Shown here one piece after another: positions 32,371-41,176 of a DNA stretch of 64,000 nucleotides. Position 1 is the first letter of the stretch. Each line of letters starts with the position of its first letter. Both the position numbers and the translations under genes were made by a program. This DNA is from Mesorhizobium sp. J428. GTDB taxonomy: Bacteria > Pseudomonadota > Alphaproteobacteria > Rhizobiales > Rhizobiaceae. The stretch spans positions 2,704,001 through 2,768,000 of the forward strand of contig NZ_JAJOMX010000001.1 in NCBI RefSeq assembly GCF_024699925.1, in the 5' to 3' direction. Under the pieces are notes generated by a model, which searched no databases, was not told the DNA's origin, and worked only from the letters and a program-made list of their open reading frames with translations.

Positions 32371-33609
32371 ATGACCCAGACCCTTTCCGACAAGCGCATC
32401 CTGCTCATCATCGGCGGAGGTATCGCGGCCTACAAGTCGCTCGATCTCATCCGCCGCCTGCGCGAGCGCGGGGCGAAGGTGCGCTGCGTGATGACTGAGT
32501 CCGCGCAGCAGTTCGTGACGCCGCTGGCCGCGGGCGCGCTGTCGGCGGACCATGTCTTCACCGATCTGTTCGACCGGCAGGACGAGCAGGACGTCGGCCA
32601 TATCCGCCTGGCGCGGGACTGCGATGCGATCGTGGTGGCACCGGCGACGGCGGACCTAATGGCGAAGCTCGCGGGTGGCTTTGCCAACGACCTGGCCTCC
32701 GCGGTGCTGCTCGCGACCGACCGGCCGGTGCTGATGGCGCCGGCGATGAACCCGAAGATGTGGTCGCATCCGGCGACGAAGCGCAACCGCGCGACACTGG
32801 GGAAGGACGGCGTGCGCTTCGTCGGCCCAGGCAAGGGCGAGATGGCCGAGAGCGGCGAGGCGGGCGAGGGGCGCATGTCGGAGCCGGTCGAGATCGCCGA
32901 CGCCATCGCCGCGCTCCTGGCGCCGCCGCCCGGCCCGCTCGCGGGCCGCCATATCGTCGTCACCTCCGGCCCGACCCACGAGCCGCTCGATCCGATCCGC
33001 TATATCGCCAACCGGTCGTCGGGGAAGCAGGGCCACGCGATCGCCGCAGCGCTGGCGAAGCTGGGGGCAGAGGTGACACTGGTCAGCGGGCCGGTCTCTA
33101 TCGCCGATCCGCACGGCGTGACGACGGTTCATGTGGAGACCGCGCGCCAGATGCTGGCGGCGGTGCAGGCTGCCTTGCCGGCCGATGCCGGCATCTTCGT
33201 CGCTGCCGTCGCGGACTGGCGCCCGTCACTGGAAGTGGCGGAGAAGATCAAGAAGCGCGCGGGCGAAGCGCCGCCGGCCGTGGAGATGACCGAGAACCCG
33301 GACATCCTCGCGACCGTCGGGCACGGGCCGATGCGGCCATGGCTCGTCGTCGGCTTCGCCGCCGAGACCGATAACCTGATCGACCATGCCGCGGCCAAGC
33401 TAAAGAAGAAGGGCGCCGATTTTATCGTCGCGAACGACGTGTCGCACGACAGCGGCGTGAACGCACGCGGCGTCATGGGCGGCGACCGCAACCGGGTGAA
33501 GATCGTCTCGAAGGACGGTATCGACGAATGGCCGGAAATGACGAAGGCGGAGGTCGCCGAGAGGCTGGCGCTGATGGTCGCCGAGCGGCTGCGCACGATC
33601 ACGGTATGA
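32371..33609 (+). CDS. coaBC: bifunctional phosphopantothenoylcysteine decarboxylase/synthase CoaBC
   Basis: Coenzyme A synthesis: CoaB joins cysteine to 4'-phosphopantothenate and CoaC decarboxylates the product. The flavodoxin-like CoaC half has the ILLIIGGGIAAYKSLDLIRR start, the PATADLMAKLAGGFANDL loop and the PAMNPKMW substrate motif. The CoaB half begins near residue 190 (VTSGPTHEPLDPIRYIANRS) with the Lys-containing FIVANDVSHDSG. 412 residues. Starts 9 bp after vapC. Confidence 0.95.
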   Translation: MTQTLSDKRILLIIGGGIAAYKSLDLIRRLRERGAKVRCVMTESAQQFVTPLAAGALSADHVFTDLFDRQDEQDVGHIRLARDCDAIVVAPATADLMAKLAGGFANDLASAVLLATDRPVLMAPAMNPKMWSHPATKRNRATLGKDGVRFVGPGKGEMAESGEAGEGRMSEPVEIADAIAALLAPPPGPLAGRHIVVTSGPTHEPLDPIRYIANRSSGKQGHAIAAALAKLGAEVTLVSGPVSIADPHGVTTVHVETARQMLAAVQAALPADAGIFVAAVADWRPSLEVAEKIKKRAGEAPPAVEMTENPDILATVGHGPMRPWLVVGFAAETDNLIDHAAAKLKKKGADFIVANDVSHDSGVNARGVMGGDRNRVKIVSKDGIDEWPEMTKAEVAERLALMVAERLRTITV

Positions 33610-33610
33610 C

Positions 33611-34132
33611 ATGACGATGGATATCCCCGTCATCGAGACGGCGCGGCTCGTCCTGCGCTCGCTCGCACCATCCGACTTCGAGGCCTATGCCGCGATGTGG
33701 GGCGATCCGGTCGTGACACGCTACATCGGCGGCACGCCGCAGACCCGCGAACAATCCTGGGTGCGGCTCCTGCGCCATCTTGGCATGTGGCAGGTGATGG
33801 GCTTCGGTTTCTGGGCGGTGACCGAGAAGGAGACCGGGCGACTGGTCGGAGAGGCGGGCTTCCACGACCTGAAGCGCGACGTCACGCCCAGTCTCGCGGG
33901 CACGATGGAGACCGGCTGGGGCTTCGTGCCGGAGGTTCACGGCAAGGGCATCGCCAGCGAGACGGTCACGGCGATCCTCGCCTGGGGGGACGGAAACCGG
34001 CCGGGCATGCGCAAGACCTGCCTGATCAACCCGGAGAACGTCGCATCGGTGCGGGTCGCGGAAAAGCACGGGTTCCGCGAATTCGCCCAATCGACCTATC
34101 ATGGCGCGCCGACGATCCTGTTCGAGCGCTGA
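33611..34132 (+). CDS. GNAT family N-acetyltransferase
   Basis: A 173-residue GNAT-fold enzyme of the RimJ/RimL group. Begins with ETARLVLRSLAPSDFEAYAAM and carries an acetyl-CoA-binding segment VHGKGIASETVTAIL near residue 112. It starts 1 bp after coaBC and may be cotranscribed. It occupies the position where dut is expected in relatives. Substrate unknown. Confidence 0.87.
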   Translation: MTMDIPVIETARLVLRSLAPSDFEAYAAMWGDPVVTRYIGGTPQTREQSWVRLLRHLGMWQVMGFGFWAVTEKETGRLVGEAGFHDLKRDVTPSLAGTMETGWGFVPEVHGKGIASETVTAILAWGDGNRPGMRKTCLINPENVASVRVAEKHGFREFAQSTYHGAPTILFER

Positions 34133-34141
34133 GCGATCACG

Positions 34142-34969
34142 TCAGCCGCCCTCCTTCGGGAACCGGTCGGGCACGAGGCCGAGTTCGATCCCGTGTTCGA
34201 GGAAGGCCTTCAGGCCCGCGAGCAGGAAGGAGAAGCCTCCCGCATTGTCCACGGCCGCCTTCGTCCGCGCGGCGTCGTCCCCGTCGAAGCCCCAGGTGTC
34301 GATCTCCACGAAGGTCCCGCCATCGACGGGCGCCAGACGGTATTCGACCCGGGTGGGAGCTTCGGCGGGTGTGCCCCAGTCGAAGACCAGCAGACGCGGC
34401 GGATCGGCTTCGAGGGCCACGGCGTCGACGTCGAAGCCATACCAGCGCCACGTCCACCGTGCCCTGGCGCCCTTGTGGCCGAGCTTGCCTTCGCCGCTGC
34501 TGAACCAGAACCGGGCGGTGATCTCCGGATCGGTCAAGGCCTGCCAGACCGTCTCGATCGGCCTGCGGATCACCATGCCTGTCCTGGCGACGGGCTCCGT
34601 CTTCTCCATCGTCACGCGGCTTTCTCGACGCTGTCGGGATCGCCTATGGGTGAAGACGATCTCGGTCTGCTCGCCCTTCGGCGCAATGTCGAAGCGGATC
34701 GTGGTGCCGGTCCATTCGTGTTTGTCCTCCAGGAAGCTGAGCGTCGAATCGACGACCTCCCAGACGACCTTGCGGCCAAGGACGAGCTCAGTGGTCTTCT
34801 GCCGGGAATGATGCATGTCCTTGTAGCGATAGGACCATTCGGCGCCGACGCGGCCGGCGTCGCCCTGAATGTTCTCGCCCCACCAGGCGCGCGGATCGAC
34901 GATCGCGGCGAAGGCCTGTTCGGGCGTCGCCGAGACGAGGACGGAGACGGTAAAGTTGGTGTCGGACAT
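34142..34969 (-). CDS. tandem SRPBCC (AHSA1-like) protein, probable fusion of two genes
   Basis: A 275-residue protein with two START/AHSA1-type domains. The first (to about residue 110) ends abruptly at EIVFTHRRSRQRRESR, just where this family normally has its long C-terminal helix. The second begins at MEKTEPVARTGMVIRRP near residue 120, which looks like the start of an independent protein, and is complete. I infer a deletion that joined two adjacent genes in frame and removed the helix of the first. Last gene of the minus-strand arsR operon. Ligands unknown. Confidence 0.8.
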   Translation of the reverse strand: MSDTNFTVSVLVSATPEQAFAAIVDPRAWWGENIQGDAGRVGAEWSYRYKDMHHSRQKTTELVLGRKVVWEVVDSTLSFLEDKHEWTGTTIRFDIAPKGEQTEIVFTHRRSRQRRESRVTMEKTEPVARTGMVIRRPIETVWQALTDPEITARFWFSSGEGKLGHKGARARWTWRWYGFDVDAVALEADPPRLLVFDWGTPAEAPTRVEYRLAPVDGGTFVEIDTWGFDGDDAARTKAAVDNAGGFSFLLAGLKAFLEHGIELGLVPDRFPKEGG

Positions 34970-35005
34970 GGTCGTTCTTTCCCGGTTCGGTGAGAGGGCG
35001 AGGGT

Positions 35006-35536
35006 TCAGGTGGATGGCAGGAGCCGGTCGTAGTCGCGCTTTAGCGCCGACCAGTTGTCCCAGAAGGGCGGCGCGGCCGCCCCGGCCAGCACAGCGTCCA
35101 GAATGTCCACATGGGCATGCCAGCCGGCGCTGACGTTGAGCTTCGTGTCGCGGTCGGGCAAGCGGCGATGGGTGATGGTGAGCAGCACCCGCTCGCCCGC
35201 AGGCGCCAGGTCGAAGGTGACCTCCCCTTCGCCGCCCCAGCCGATGACGAGCCGCCGCGGCGGATCGACCGCGATGATGCGGCTCTGCATGCGCTGGACG
35301 GCGGCGAAGGCGTCGGGCCGATGGCCTGGCGGGGTGGTCAATTCGTCGTTGCGCCAGGTGAACTCGAAGGGCGCGCCCACCTCCAGCACCATCTCGCCGG
35401 CCGCCAGCCACTTCTTCCTCAGGTCGCTGTCGGTCAGGTAGGCCCAAACCCGCTCGACCGTGCCGGGCAGCAGGCGTTGCAGCTTCAGCGTGGTCGGCTC
35501 GATCAGTTGGCCGTAGGCATCCTGGTCTCTGGTCAT
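35006..35536 (-). CDS. SRPBCC (AHSA1-like) domain protein
   Basis: A 176-residue single-domain protein: RLLPGTVERVWAYLTDSDLRKKWL at the start, a strand-rich middle, and the C-terminal helix HVDILDAVLAGAAAPPFWDN. ATG 35534-35536 overlaps the arsR stop by 4 bp, so translation is coupled. Such ArsR-SRPBCC pairs are common and poorly understood; the domain binds hydrophobic ligands in studied cases. Confidence 0.85.
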   Translation of the reverse strand: MTRDQDAYGQLIEPTTLKLQRLLPGTVERVWAYLTDSDLRKKWLAAGEMVLEVGAPFEFTWRNDELTTPPGHRPDAFAAVQRMQSRIIAVDPPRRLVIGWGGEGEVTFDLAPAGERVLLTITHRRLPDRDTKLNVSAGWHAHVDILDAVLAGAAAPPFWDNWSALKRDYDRLLPST

Positions 35537-35877
35537 GTCGGCTCCTCCGTCTGCTTGTCGGCGTCCGCGCGCAGCAGGCCTTCGAGGATGTCGAGGCGCC
35601 CCGTCCAGAACCGTTCGTAGCGATCGATCCAGTCGCGCGCCTCCTTCAGGCGCAACCCTTCGAGATGGCACCAATGGGTCCGGCCGACGACATGCCGGCG
35701 CACCAGCCCGGCCTTCTCCAGGACGCGCACATGCTTCGACGCGCCGGCGAAGCTCATGTCGAGCGGCGTCGCGAGATCACCGATCGAGCGAGCACCCTCG
35801 CTGAGCCTCGCCAGCATCCTGCGGCGGGTCGGATCCGAAAGCGCGTGGAACACGGAGTCGAGCTGTTGTTCAACCAT
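35533..35877 (-). CDS. ArsR family repressor of the SRPBCC operon
   Basis: A 114-residue winged-helix regulator: ALSDPTRRRMLARLSEGARS, recognition helix region DMSFAGASKHVRVLEKAGLV, wing RHVVGRTHWCHLE. It lacks the CxC metal-binding motif of ArsR proper, so it is of the SdpR-like group. It heads a minus-strand operon with two SRPBCC genes. Two AACC-N4-GGTT sites, one overlapping its start codon, are probable autoregulatory operators. Confidence 0.9.
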   Translation of the reverse strand: MVEQQLDSVFHALSDPTRRRMLARLSEGARSIGDLATPLDMSFAGASKHVRVLEKAGLVRRHVVGRTHWCHLEGLRLKEARDWIDRYERFWTGRLDILEGLLRADADKQTEEPT

Positions 35878-35922
35878 GTGGTTTAATTACAGTATGCGAA
35901 TACGATAGTCAACCGATTGGTT
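35872..35922. promoter_or_regulatory. paired AACC-N4-GGTT operator-like dyads
   Basis: AACCATGTGGTT at 35872-35883 overlaps the arsR start codon, and AACCGATTGGTT lies at 35911-35922, with centres 39 bp apart on the upstream side. Two identical half-site pairs so placed are what a dimeric ArsR-type repressor of its own operon would need. No binding data; the call rests on symmetry and position. Confidence 0.5.
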
Positions 35923-35986
35923 TAAGTTTTGCCAAAAAGAAAGGCCGGACGATGCCGGCCATTCCCTGGTGTCGGTTTCGACCGCG

Positions 35987-36646
35987 TCAGGCCGTCGGCT
36001 GCTTCGTCTTGCGCAGGTAGGGCAGGATCGTGTCGAACGAGCCGAAGCGCTTCACGGCGTCCTCATTCGAGACCGCCGCCGTGATGATGACATCCTCGCC
36101 CTGTTTCCAGTCGGCCGGCGTCGCGACCTGATGCCTGGCGGTGAGCTGGATGGAATCGATCGCGCGCAGGATCTCGGCAAAGTTGCGTCCGGTCGTCATC
36201 GGGTAGGTGAGGATCAGCTTGATCTTCTTGTCCGGGCCGATGACGAAGACGGAACGCACCGTGGCGTTGTCCGCCGGCGTGCGGCCTTCCGAGCTGTCGC
36301 CGGCACCGGCCGGCAGCATGCCGTAGAGCTTGGCCACTTCGAGGTTCTTGTCGCCGATCAGCGGGTAGTCGACATCGAAGCCGGTCGCCGTCTTGATGTC
36401 GGTCTTCCACTTCGAGTGGCTCTCGACGGGGTCGACCGAGATGCCGATGATCTTGACGTTGCGCTTGGCGAATTCCGGCGCGTAGCCGGCCATGGTGCCG
36501 AGCTCGGTGGTGCAGACCGGCGTGAAGTTCTTCGGATGCGAGAACAGGACAGCCCAGCCGTCGCCGATCCAGTCGTGGAAACGGATCGTATCCTGGGTGG
36601 TCTCCGCCGTGAAGTCGGGCGCGGTGTCATTGATGCGCAGGCTCAT
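35987..36646 (-). CDS. 1-Cys peroxiredoxin (Prx6-like)
   Basis: Thiol peroxidase that reduces hydrogen peroxide and organic peroxides. Peroxidatic Cys45 in FTPVCTTELG with the preceding HPKNFTP; no second cysteine lies in the C-terminal arm, so it is of the 1-Cys Prx6 type. 219 residues is standard. ATG at 36644-36646 is preceded by gaaaggga. A 7-bp inverted repeat GGTCAGC...GCTGACC lies upstream at 36697-36726, of unknown meaning. No OxyR gene is nearby. Confidence 0.92.
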   Translation of the reverse strand: MSLRINDTAPDFTAETTQDTIRFHDWIGDGWAVLFSHPKNFTPVCTTELGTMAGYAPEFAKRNVKIIGISVDPVESHSKWKTDIKTATGFDVDYPLIGDKNLEVAKLYGMLPAGAGDSSEGRTPADNATVRSVFVIGPDKKIKLILTYPMTTGRNFAEILRAIDSIQLTARHQVATPADWKQGEDVIITAAVSNEDAVKRFGSFDTILPYLRKTKQPTA

Positions 36647-36801
36647 GGTGCTCCCTTTCCTGATGTATCCCTTAAAAAAATAGGGCGCTTCGGGCGGGTC
36701 AGCGAGACCGCATCGCGGGGCTGACCGAGAAACCGATGGAAGACAATTCTATCGCATCTGCATGCGACAGAAAAATATCCCTGAAGCCACGGCCGGCTCG
36801 G

Positions 36802-37239
36802 TTAACCGAGGTCGGCGGCGGATTTCTGCTCGGGCAGAGGCGGAGGCAGCGTCTTGCCCTGCGCGGCGAGATGCTCACGCAGCAGCCGGACGTTCACGTT
36901 ATTTGCCTTGAAGAAGATGTCGAAGACCGTGCCGGCGAGCGGGATGGAGCCGACGCCGACATCGAGGAGCACATTACCGGTCATCTGCAGAAGCAGCCGT
37001 CGCGGGACGCCCAGTCGGTGCGCCTTGTGGATGATATAGAGCGAAATGGCGCCGGTGGCGAAATCGCCGACGACGGGCACTAGGCTTGCGACGGCATCGA
37101 CACCGAAGCGGAAGCCGACGACGGGGATGCGCCAGCGCGAGTCGAGCAGGAAGGCGAGATCGGCGAGCTCGGGAAATTCGTCACCGACCCGGGATGCCGC
37201 ACGCGCCGCCGCTTCCTTGCTGCTGATCTTCGGCGTCAT
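36802..37239 (-). CDS. DUF4112 family membrane protein
   Basis: A 145-residue protein of family DUF4112. The core has FLLDSRWRIPVVGFRFGVDA, LVPVVGDFATGAISLYIIHK and VGSIPLAGTVFDIFFKANN, with two hydrophobic stretches likely to enter the membrane. ATG 37237-37239 was chosen because conservation begins there; the longer frame from 37389 overlaps the GST gene. Function unknown. Confidence 0.82.
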   Translation of the reverse strand: MTPKISSKEAAARAASRVGDEFPELADLAFLLDSRWRIPVVGFRFGVDAVASLVPVVGDFATGAISLYIIHKAHRLGVPRRLLLQMTGNVLLDVGVGSIPLAGTVFDIFFKANNVNVRLLREHLAAQGKTLPPPLPEQKSAADLG

Positions 37240-37262
37240 GCCCACGTTCCGGCTCCGGTTGC

Positions 37263-37991
37263 CTAGATATGGGCACCAAGATCGCGAGAGCCTGGCATGT
37301 AGGCGATGTCGAAGTTCGGTCGGGCTTTGATACGTTCGTACCACCGTGCGACGCGGGGAAGGTGATCCCACAGATCTGCCCGTCCGCAATCCTCGAGCCG
37401 TACCACGGTTGGTGTCAACGCTACGTCTGCGAGAGTGTAGTGGTCGCCGATGATGTAGTCGCCATCCTCAAGCGCCGCCTCCATTCGATTCAAAGTCTGC
37501 GTCAGGCGGTCGAGCGATTCGTCAATTTCGGCCTTCGAGAACCCGCCACGCCCCATCTTCCGGTAGAAATGCTTCCGCAGGGGCAGGCGCTCGGTATAGT
37601 CCCAGAATTCCTCCTCCGTCATCTTCGACCAGATCGGCACGAAGAAGGTGTTGAAGGAGATGGGACGGATCGACGGCGTGGGAACCTCGTCGATATACTG
37701 GCGCCACGCTCGCATGTGGGCCAGCGTCTTCAGATCCTTCGGCCGGACGCTCTTCTCTGGAAATGCCTCGTCGAGATACTCCGTGATCACGCTGCTCTCG
37801 ATGATCGGGTCGCCGTCGTGGACGAGCGTGGGCACCACGCCATTCGGATTGAGCTTCAGATAGTCCGGTGTCAGGTGTTCTCCCTTGCCGAAATTGATCG
37901 CCTTGCCGTCCCATTCCAGCTCTTTCTCGGCCAGCACGAGACGCACCTTCTGGCTGCAGGTTGAAATCGGGGCGTGGTAGAGAAACAGCAT
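37263..37991 (-). CDS. glutathione S-transferase family protein
   Basis: A 242-residue GST. The thioredoxin-like N-terminal domain starts LFLYHAPISTCSQKVRLVL and has the glutathione contact loop GVVPTLVHDGDPIIESSVI near residue 52. The all-helical C-terminal domain contains the conserved N-capping segment YTLADVALTP. Divergence from known classes prevents a substrate call. Minus strand, upstream of DUF4112. Confidence 0.9.
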   Translation of the reverse strand: MLFLYHAPISTCSQKVRLVLAEKELEWDGKAINFGKGEHLTPDYLKLNPNGVVPTLVHDGDPIIESSVITEYLDEAFPEKSVRPKDLKTLAHMRAWRQYIDEVPTPSIRPISFNTFFVPIWSKMTEEEFWDYTERLPLRKHFYRKMGRGGFSKAEIDESLDRLTQTLNRMEAALEDGDYIIGDHYTLADVALTPTVVRLEDCGRADLWDHLPRVARWYERIKARPNFDIAYMPGSRDLGAHI

Positions 37992-38089
37992 GATAGACTC
38001 CTCCGAGAGCGGAGGGCACTATCGCAGAGGGCCAAGCGATGGTCCAATCGCGATTGACCGCCGTTCGTGCAAAGCGGGTGTCGCGACGC

Positions 38090-39679
38090 TCACGCCTCTT
38101 CGCGCACCTGATAGTCCTTGATCGCCGTGAAGGTGATCTGCTTCCAGCGGTCGGCTTCGTAGTTGAGGCCGAAGCCGTGCTGGGCGAGGAAGACCGGGTC
38201 GCCGTCGAGGTCGCGGGCTATGTCGCCGCGATGCGTCTCGATGAAGCGGTCGAGCTCGGCCGGGCTGTCGGCGTCGATCCAGCGGCAGACGGTGAAGCGC
38301 GCGATCTCGAAATCGACGGGCAGGCCGTATTCGGCCGCCAGCCGCTCCCTGAGCACGTCGAGCTGCAGCGCGCCCACCACGCCGACGATCGCCGGTGAGC
38401 CGTCCTCGGGCTGGAAGAGCTGCACGACGCCCTCCTCGGCCATCTGCTGCAGCGCTTCCTTGAGCTTCTTCGCCTTCATCGGGTCACCCAGCCGCACGCG
38501 GCGCAGGATTTCGGGCGCGAAGTTCGGCACGCCGCGGAACAGGATGTCTTCGCCCTCGGTCAGCGTGTCGCCGATCCTGAGCGTGCCGTGGTTGGGGATG
38601 CCAACCACGTCGCCGGCATAGGCCTCGTCGGCTGTGATGCGCGAACGGGCGAAGAAGAACTGCGGCGCGGTCAGCGACATCTGCTTGCCGGTGCGCACCA
38701 GCTTGGCCTTCATGCCGCGTTTCAGCTCGCCCGAGCAGACACGGACGAAGGCGATGCGGTCGCGGTGGTTGGGGTCCATGTTCGCCTGGATCTTGAAGAC
38801 GAAGGCGCTCATCTCCGGCTCGGTGGCATGGACCACGCGCGTGTCGGCTTCCTGGTCGCGTGGCGGCGGTGCGTAGGCCCCTAGCGCCTCGATCAGGTCG
38901 CGGACACCGAAGTTGCGTAGCGCAGAACCGAAGTAAACCGGCGTCATGTGGCCTTCGAGGAAGGCTTTCTGGTCGAAGGGACGGCAGGCTTCGCGGGCAA
39001 GCTCCAGCTCCTCGATGAAGGTCTCCTGCTCGTTCTGCGGCAGCAGGCCGGCGACGCGGTTGGAATCCGGGCCGTTGACCGGCGTGCGCTCGACTTCGTC
39101 GTCGCCCTTGCGCACGGAGTTAGTGGGCAGGTGATAGGTGCCGGAAAAGGTGCGGCCCTGGCCGATCGGCCATGTCATCGGCGCGGTGTCGAGCGCGAGC
39201 TTCGCTTCGATCTCGTCGAGGATCTCGAAGGTGTTGCGCGCCTCGCGGTCCATCTTGTTGACGAAGGTGACGATCGGGATGTCGCGCAGGCGGCAAACCT
39301 CGAACAGCTTCAGCGTCCGCGGCTCGATGCCCTTTGCAGCGTCGATGACCATCACCGCTGAGTCCACCGCCGAGAGCGTGCGGTAGGTGTCGTCGGCGAA
39401 GTCCTCGTGGCCGGGCGTGTCGAGCAGGTTGAAGACGTTGTCGCCATACTCGAAGGTCATCACCGAAGTGACAACCGAGATGCCGCGCTCGCGCTCAATC
39501 TTCATCCAGTCGGACCGGGTGTTCATCCGGTCCTTCTTGGCCTTCACCTCGCCGGCGAGCTGGATCGCGCCGCCGAACAGGAGCAGCTTCTCGGTCAGCG
39601 TCGTCTTGCCGGCGTCCGGGTGCGCGATGATCGCGAAGGTGCGGCGACGCGCGACGGCGTCCTTGATCGTCTCGGTCAT
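38090..39679 (-). CDS. prfC: peptide chain release factor 3
   Basis: GTPase that recycles release factors 1 and 2 from the ribosome. P-loop AHPDAGKTT at residues 19-27, G2/G3 region DTPGHEDF, and NKMD for guanine recognition, followed by the RF3-specific domains 2 and 3. 529 residues, normal length. prfC is dispensable and patchily present in bacteria. It stands alone here, with unrelated genes on both sides. Confidence 0.96.
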   Translation of the reverse strand: MTETIKDAVARRRTFAIIAHPDAGKTTLTEKLLLFGGAIQLAGEVKAKKDRMNTRSDWMKIERERGISVVTSVMTFEYGDNVFNLLDTPGHEDFADDTYRTLSAVDSAVMVIDAAKGIEPRTLKLFEVCRLRDIPIVTFVNKMDREARNTFEILDEIEAKLALDTAPMTWPIGQGRTFSGTYHLPTNSVRKGDDEVERTPVNGPDSNRVAGLLPQNEQETFIEELELAREACRPFDQKAFLEGHMTPVYFGSALRNFGVRDLIEALGAYAPPPRDQEADTRVVHATEPEMSAFVFKIQANMDPNHRDRIAFVRVCSGELKRGMKAKLVRTGKQMSLTAPQFFFARSRITADEAYAGDVVGIPNHGTLRIGDTLTEGEDILFRGVPNFAPEILRRVRLGDPMKAKKLKEALQQMAEEGVVQLFQPEDGSPAIVGVVGALQLDVLRERLAAEYGLPVDFEIARFTVCRWIDADSPAELDRFIETHRGDIARDLDGDPVFLAQHGFGLNYEADRWKQITFTAIKDYQVREEA

Positions 39680-39754
39680 GGATGGAATTCCGTTCGGGGC
39701 CGGCTTCTAACAAAACGGTGCCAAGCTGTCGAGCGAGGCCGTCAGGACTGGCAC

Positions 39755-40039
39755 TCAGTTCGAAACAAGCGGGATGATCAGCACGACGACGATTTCGACC
39801 AGGGGGATTGCCACGTAGATGGCAAGAAAGCCGGCGATCCACATCCCGATCTTGACCAGCCAGGATGGATGAGGCGCCGCTCTCCACGCGAATAATGCGC
39901 TTGCGACAGCAAAGCCCAATGCGACAATCCCAATGATCGGAGAGCGCGTCATTGGAAGCATCAGATCATCAAAGAAAAGAAAAACCGCGCCGACGATGAT
40001 CAGCTGGGCGGTGAGCCCGAATAGAAACGCGCGTTTCAC
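39755..40039 (-). CDS. small hypothetical membrane protein
   Basis: A 94-residue protein with three predicted membrane segments (LFGLTAQLIIVGAVFLFF, PIIGIVALGFAVASALFAW and IGMWIAGFLAIYVAIPLVEI). I do not recognise the family. Its codon use and hydrophobic pattern look like a real coding sequence. It is less GC-rich than its neighbours, which may mean recent acquisition. Nothing recognisable lies between it and 40320. Confidence 0.55.
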   Translation of the reverse strand: MKRAFLFGLTAQLIIVGAVFLFFDDLMLPMTRSPIIGIVALGFAVASALFAWRAAPHPSWLVKIGMWIAGFLAIYVAIPLVEIVVVLIIPLVSN

Positions 40040-40320
40040 GCGGCCCGCCCCGCGCTGTCTTTTATCGGCATCAGGCGACGGCTTTCGTTTGAGCGTCCGC
40101 GCTTGTGAAGTTCGAGCAAAACTACGTCTGAATCAAGCATACAGGAATTCGGGCGGGATGCGACAAGCGACGCGTTGAATTTCCAACCGGCAGGGGCGTA
40201 CCCGTCTCGGCGATTCCGGCCTGAATCTGTCAGGAGCTTGCGTCTGGATCAATCGACCGTGTTTGCCGGCGGCCGGCCGAGATCATAGATTGCGCAGGAG
40301 ACGGACAAGAGGACGCCGCG
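40040..40320. other. 281-bp gap without recognisable content
   Basis: Divergent spacer between a small membrane protein gene and the frameshifted isocitrate lyase-family gene. I see no gene, repeat or terminator. A caggag-type ribosome site lies about 20 bp before 40321. Promoters for both sides presumably lie here. Confidence 0.5.
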
Positions 40321-41138
40321 ATGGACGCGACTGACAGGGGAGCGAGGTTCCGGGCGCTGCACGAAGCGACGTTCGTAATTCCCAACCCGTGGGACATCGG
40401 CACAGCGCGGCTGCTCGAATCGTTGGGTTACCGGGCGCTGGCGACCACCAGCGCCGGCTACGCCTTCTCGCGCGGACTGGCCGACGGTGCGGTCGGCTTC
40501 CCGGAAATGATCGCGCATTGCAAGGAACTGGCAGCAGCTGTCGACGTCCCTGTTTCGGCGGACCTCGAGAAGGGCAAGGGCGACAGCGCGGAAAGTGCGG
40601 CCGAAACGATCTTCGCGGCGGAAGCCGCGGGTCTTGCCGGTTGCTCGATCGAGGATGCCACCGGCGATCCGAACAGTCCGATCTACGATTTTTCGCTCGC
40701 CGTCGAGCGCGTTCAGGCGGCGGTCGAGGCAGCTCGCGCGCTGAAGCGGGATTTCGTCTTCACGGCGCGGGCCGAGAATTTTCTGTGGGGCATCAGGGAT
40801 CTGGACGATACGATCCGTCGTCTCCAGGCCTTCGAAAAGGCCGGCGCCGACGTGCTATACGCGCCGGGCCTAGCGGATATCGAGACGGTGAAGGCGGTCT
40901 GCTCCTCGGTATCCCGGCCGGTCAACGTGCTGGCGGTCACGGGCTTTTCGGTCGATGCGCTGCGCGAAGCCGGAGCGAAGCGCATCTCGATCGGTTCGAA
41001 GCTCTCCACCGCGGCGTTCGGCGCGGCTGACGCGCGGCGCTCGAAATGCTGGAGCGGGGCACGTTCGAATATGCCCGAGACGCCATGCCCTTCGGTGACC
41101 TTCAGAACCTTTTTGCAAAGCGCGGCAACCAGGCATAG
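40321..41138 (+). pseudogene. isocitrate lyase/PEP mutase family protein, frameshifted
   Basis: A (beta/alpha)8 enzyme of the isocitrate lyase/phosphoenolpyruvate mutase family. Conserved parts: FVIPNPWDIGTARLLESLGY, VPVSADLEKGKGDS (metal-site Asp), CSIEDATGD and VFTARAENFLWG. After FGAADAR near 41030 the frame is lost. A one-base deficit there would restore LEMLERGTFEYARDAMPFGD and a stop at 41136-41138, giving about 272 residues. As read, the frame runs on into the MFS gene to 41547 with nonsense sequence. Either a pseudogene or a sequence error; the lost part is only the last 35 or so residues. Confidence 0.85.
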
Positions 41139-41176
41139 GCCTGTCTCGCAAGCCCTGATCGAATTGGATACTCCCA

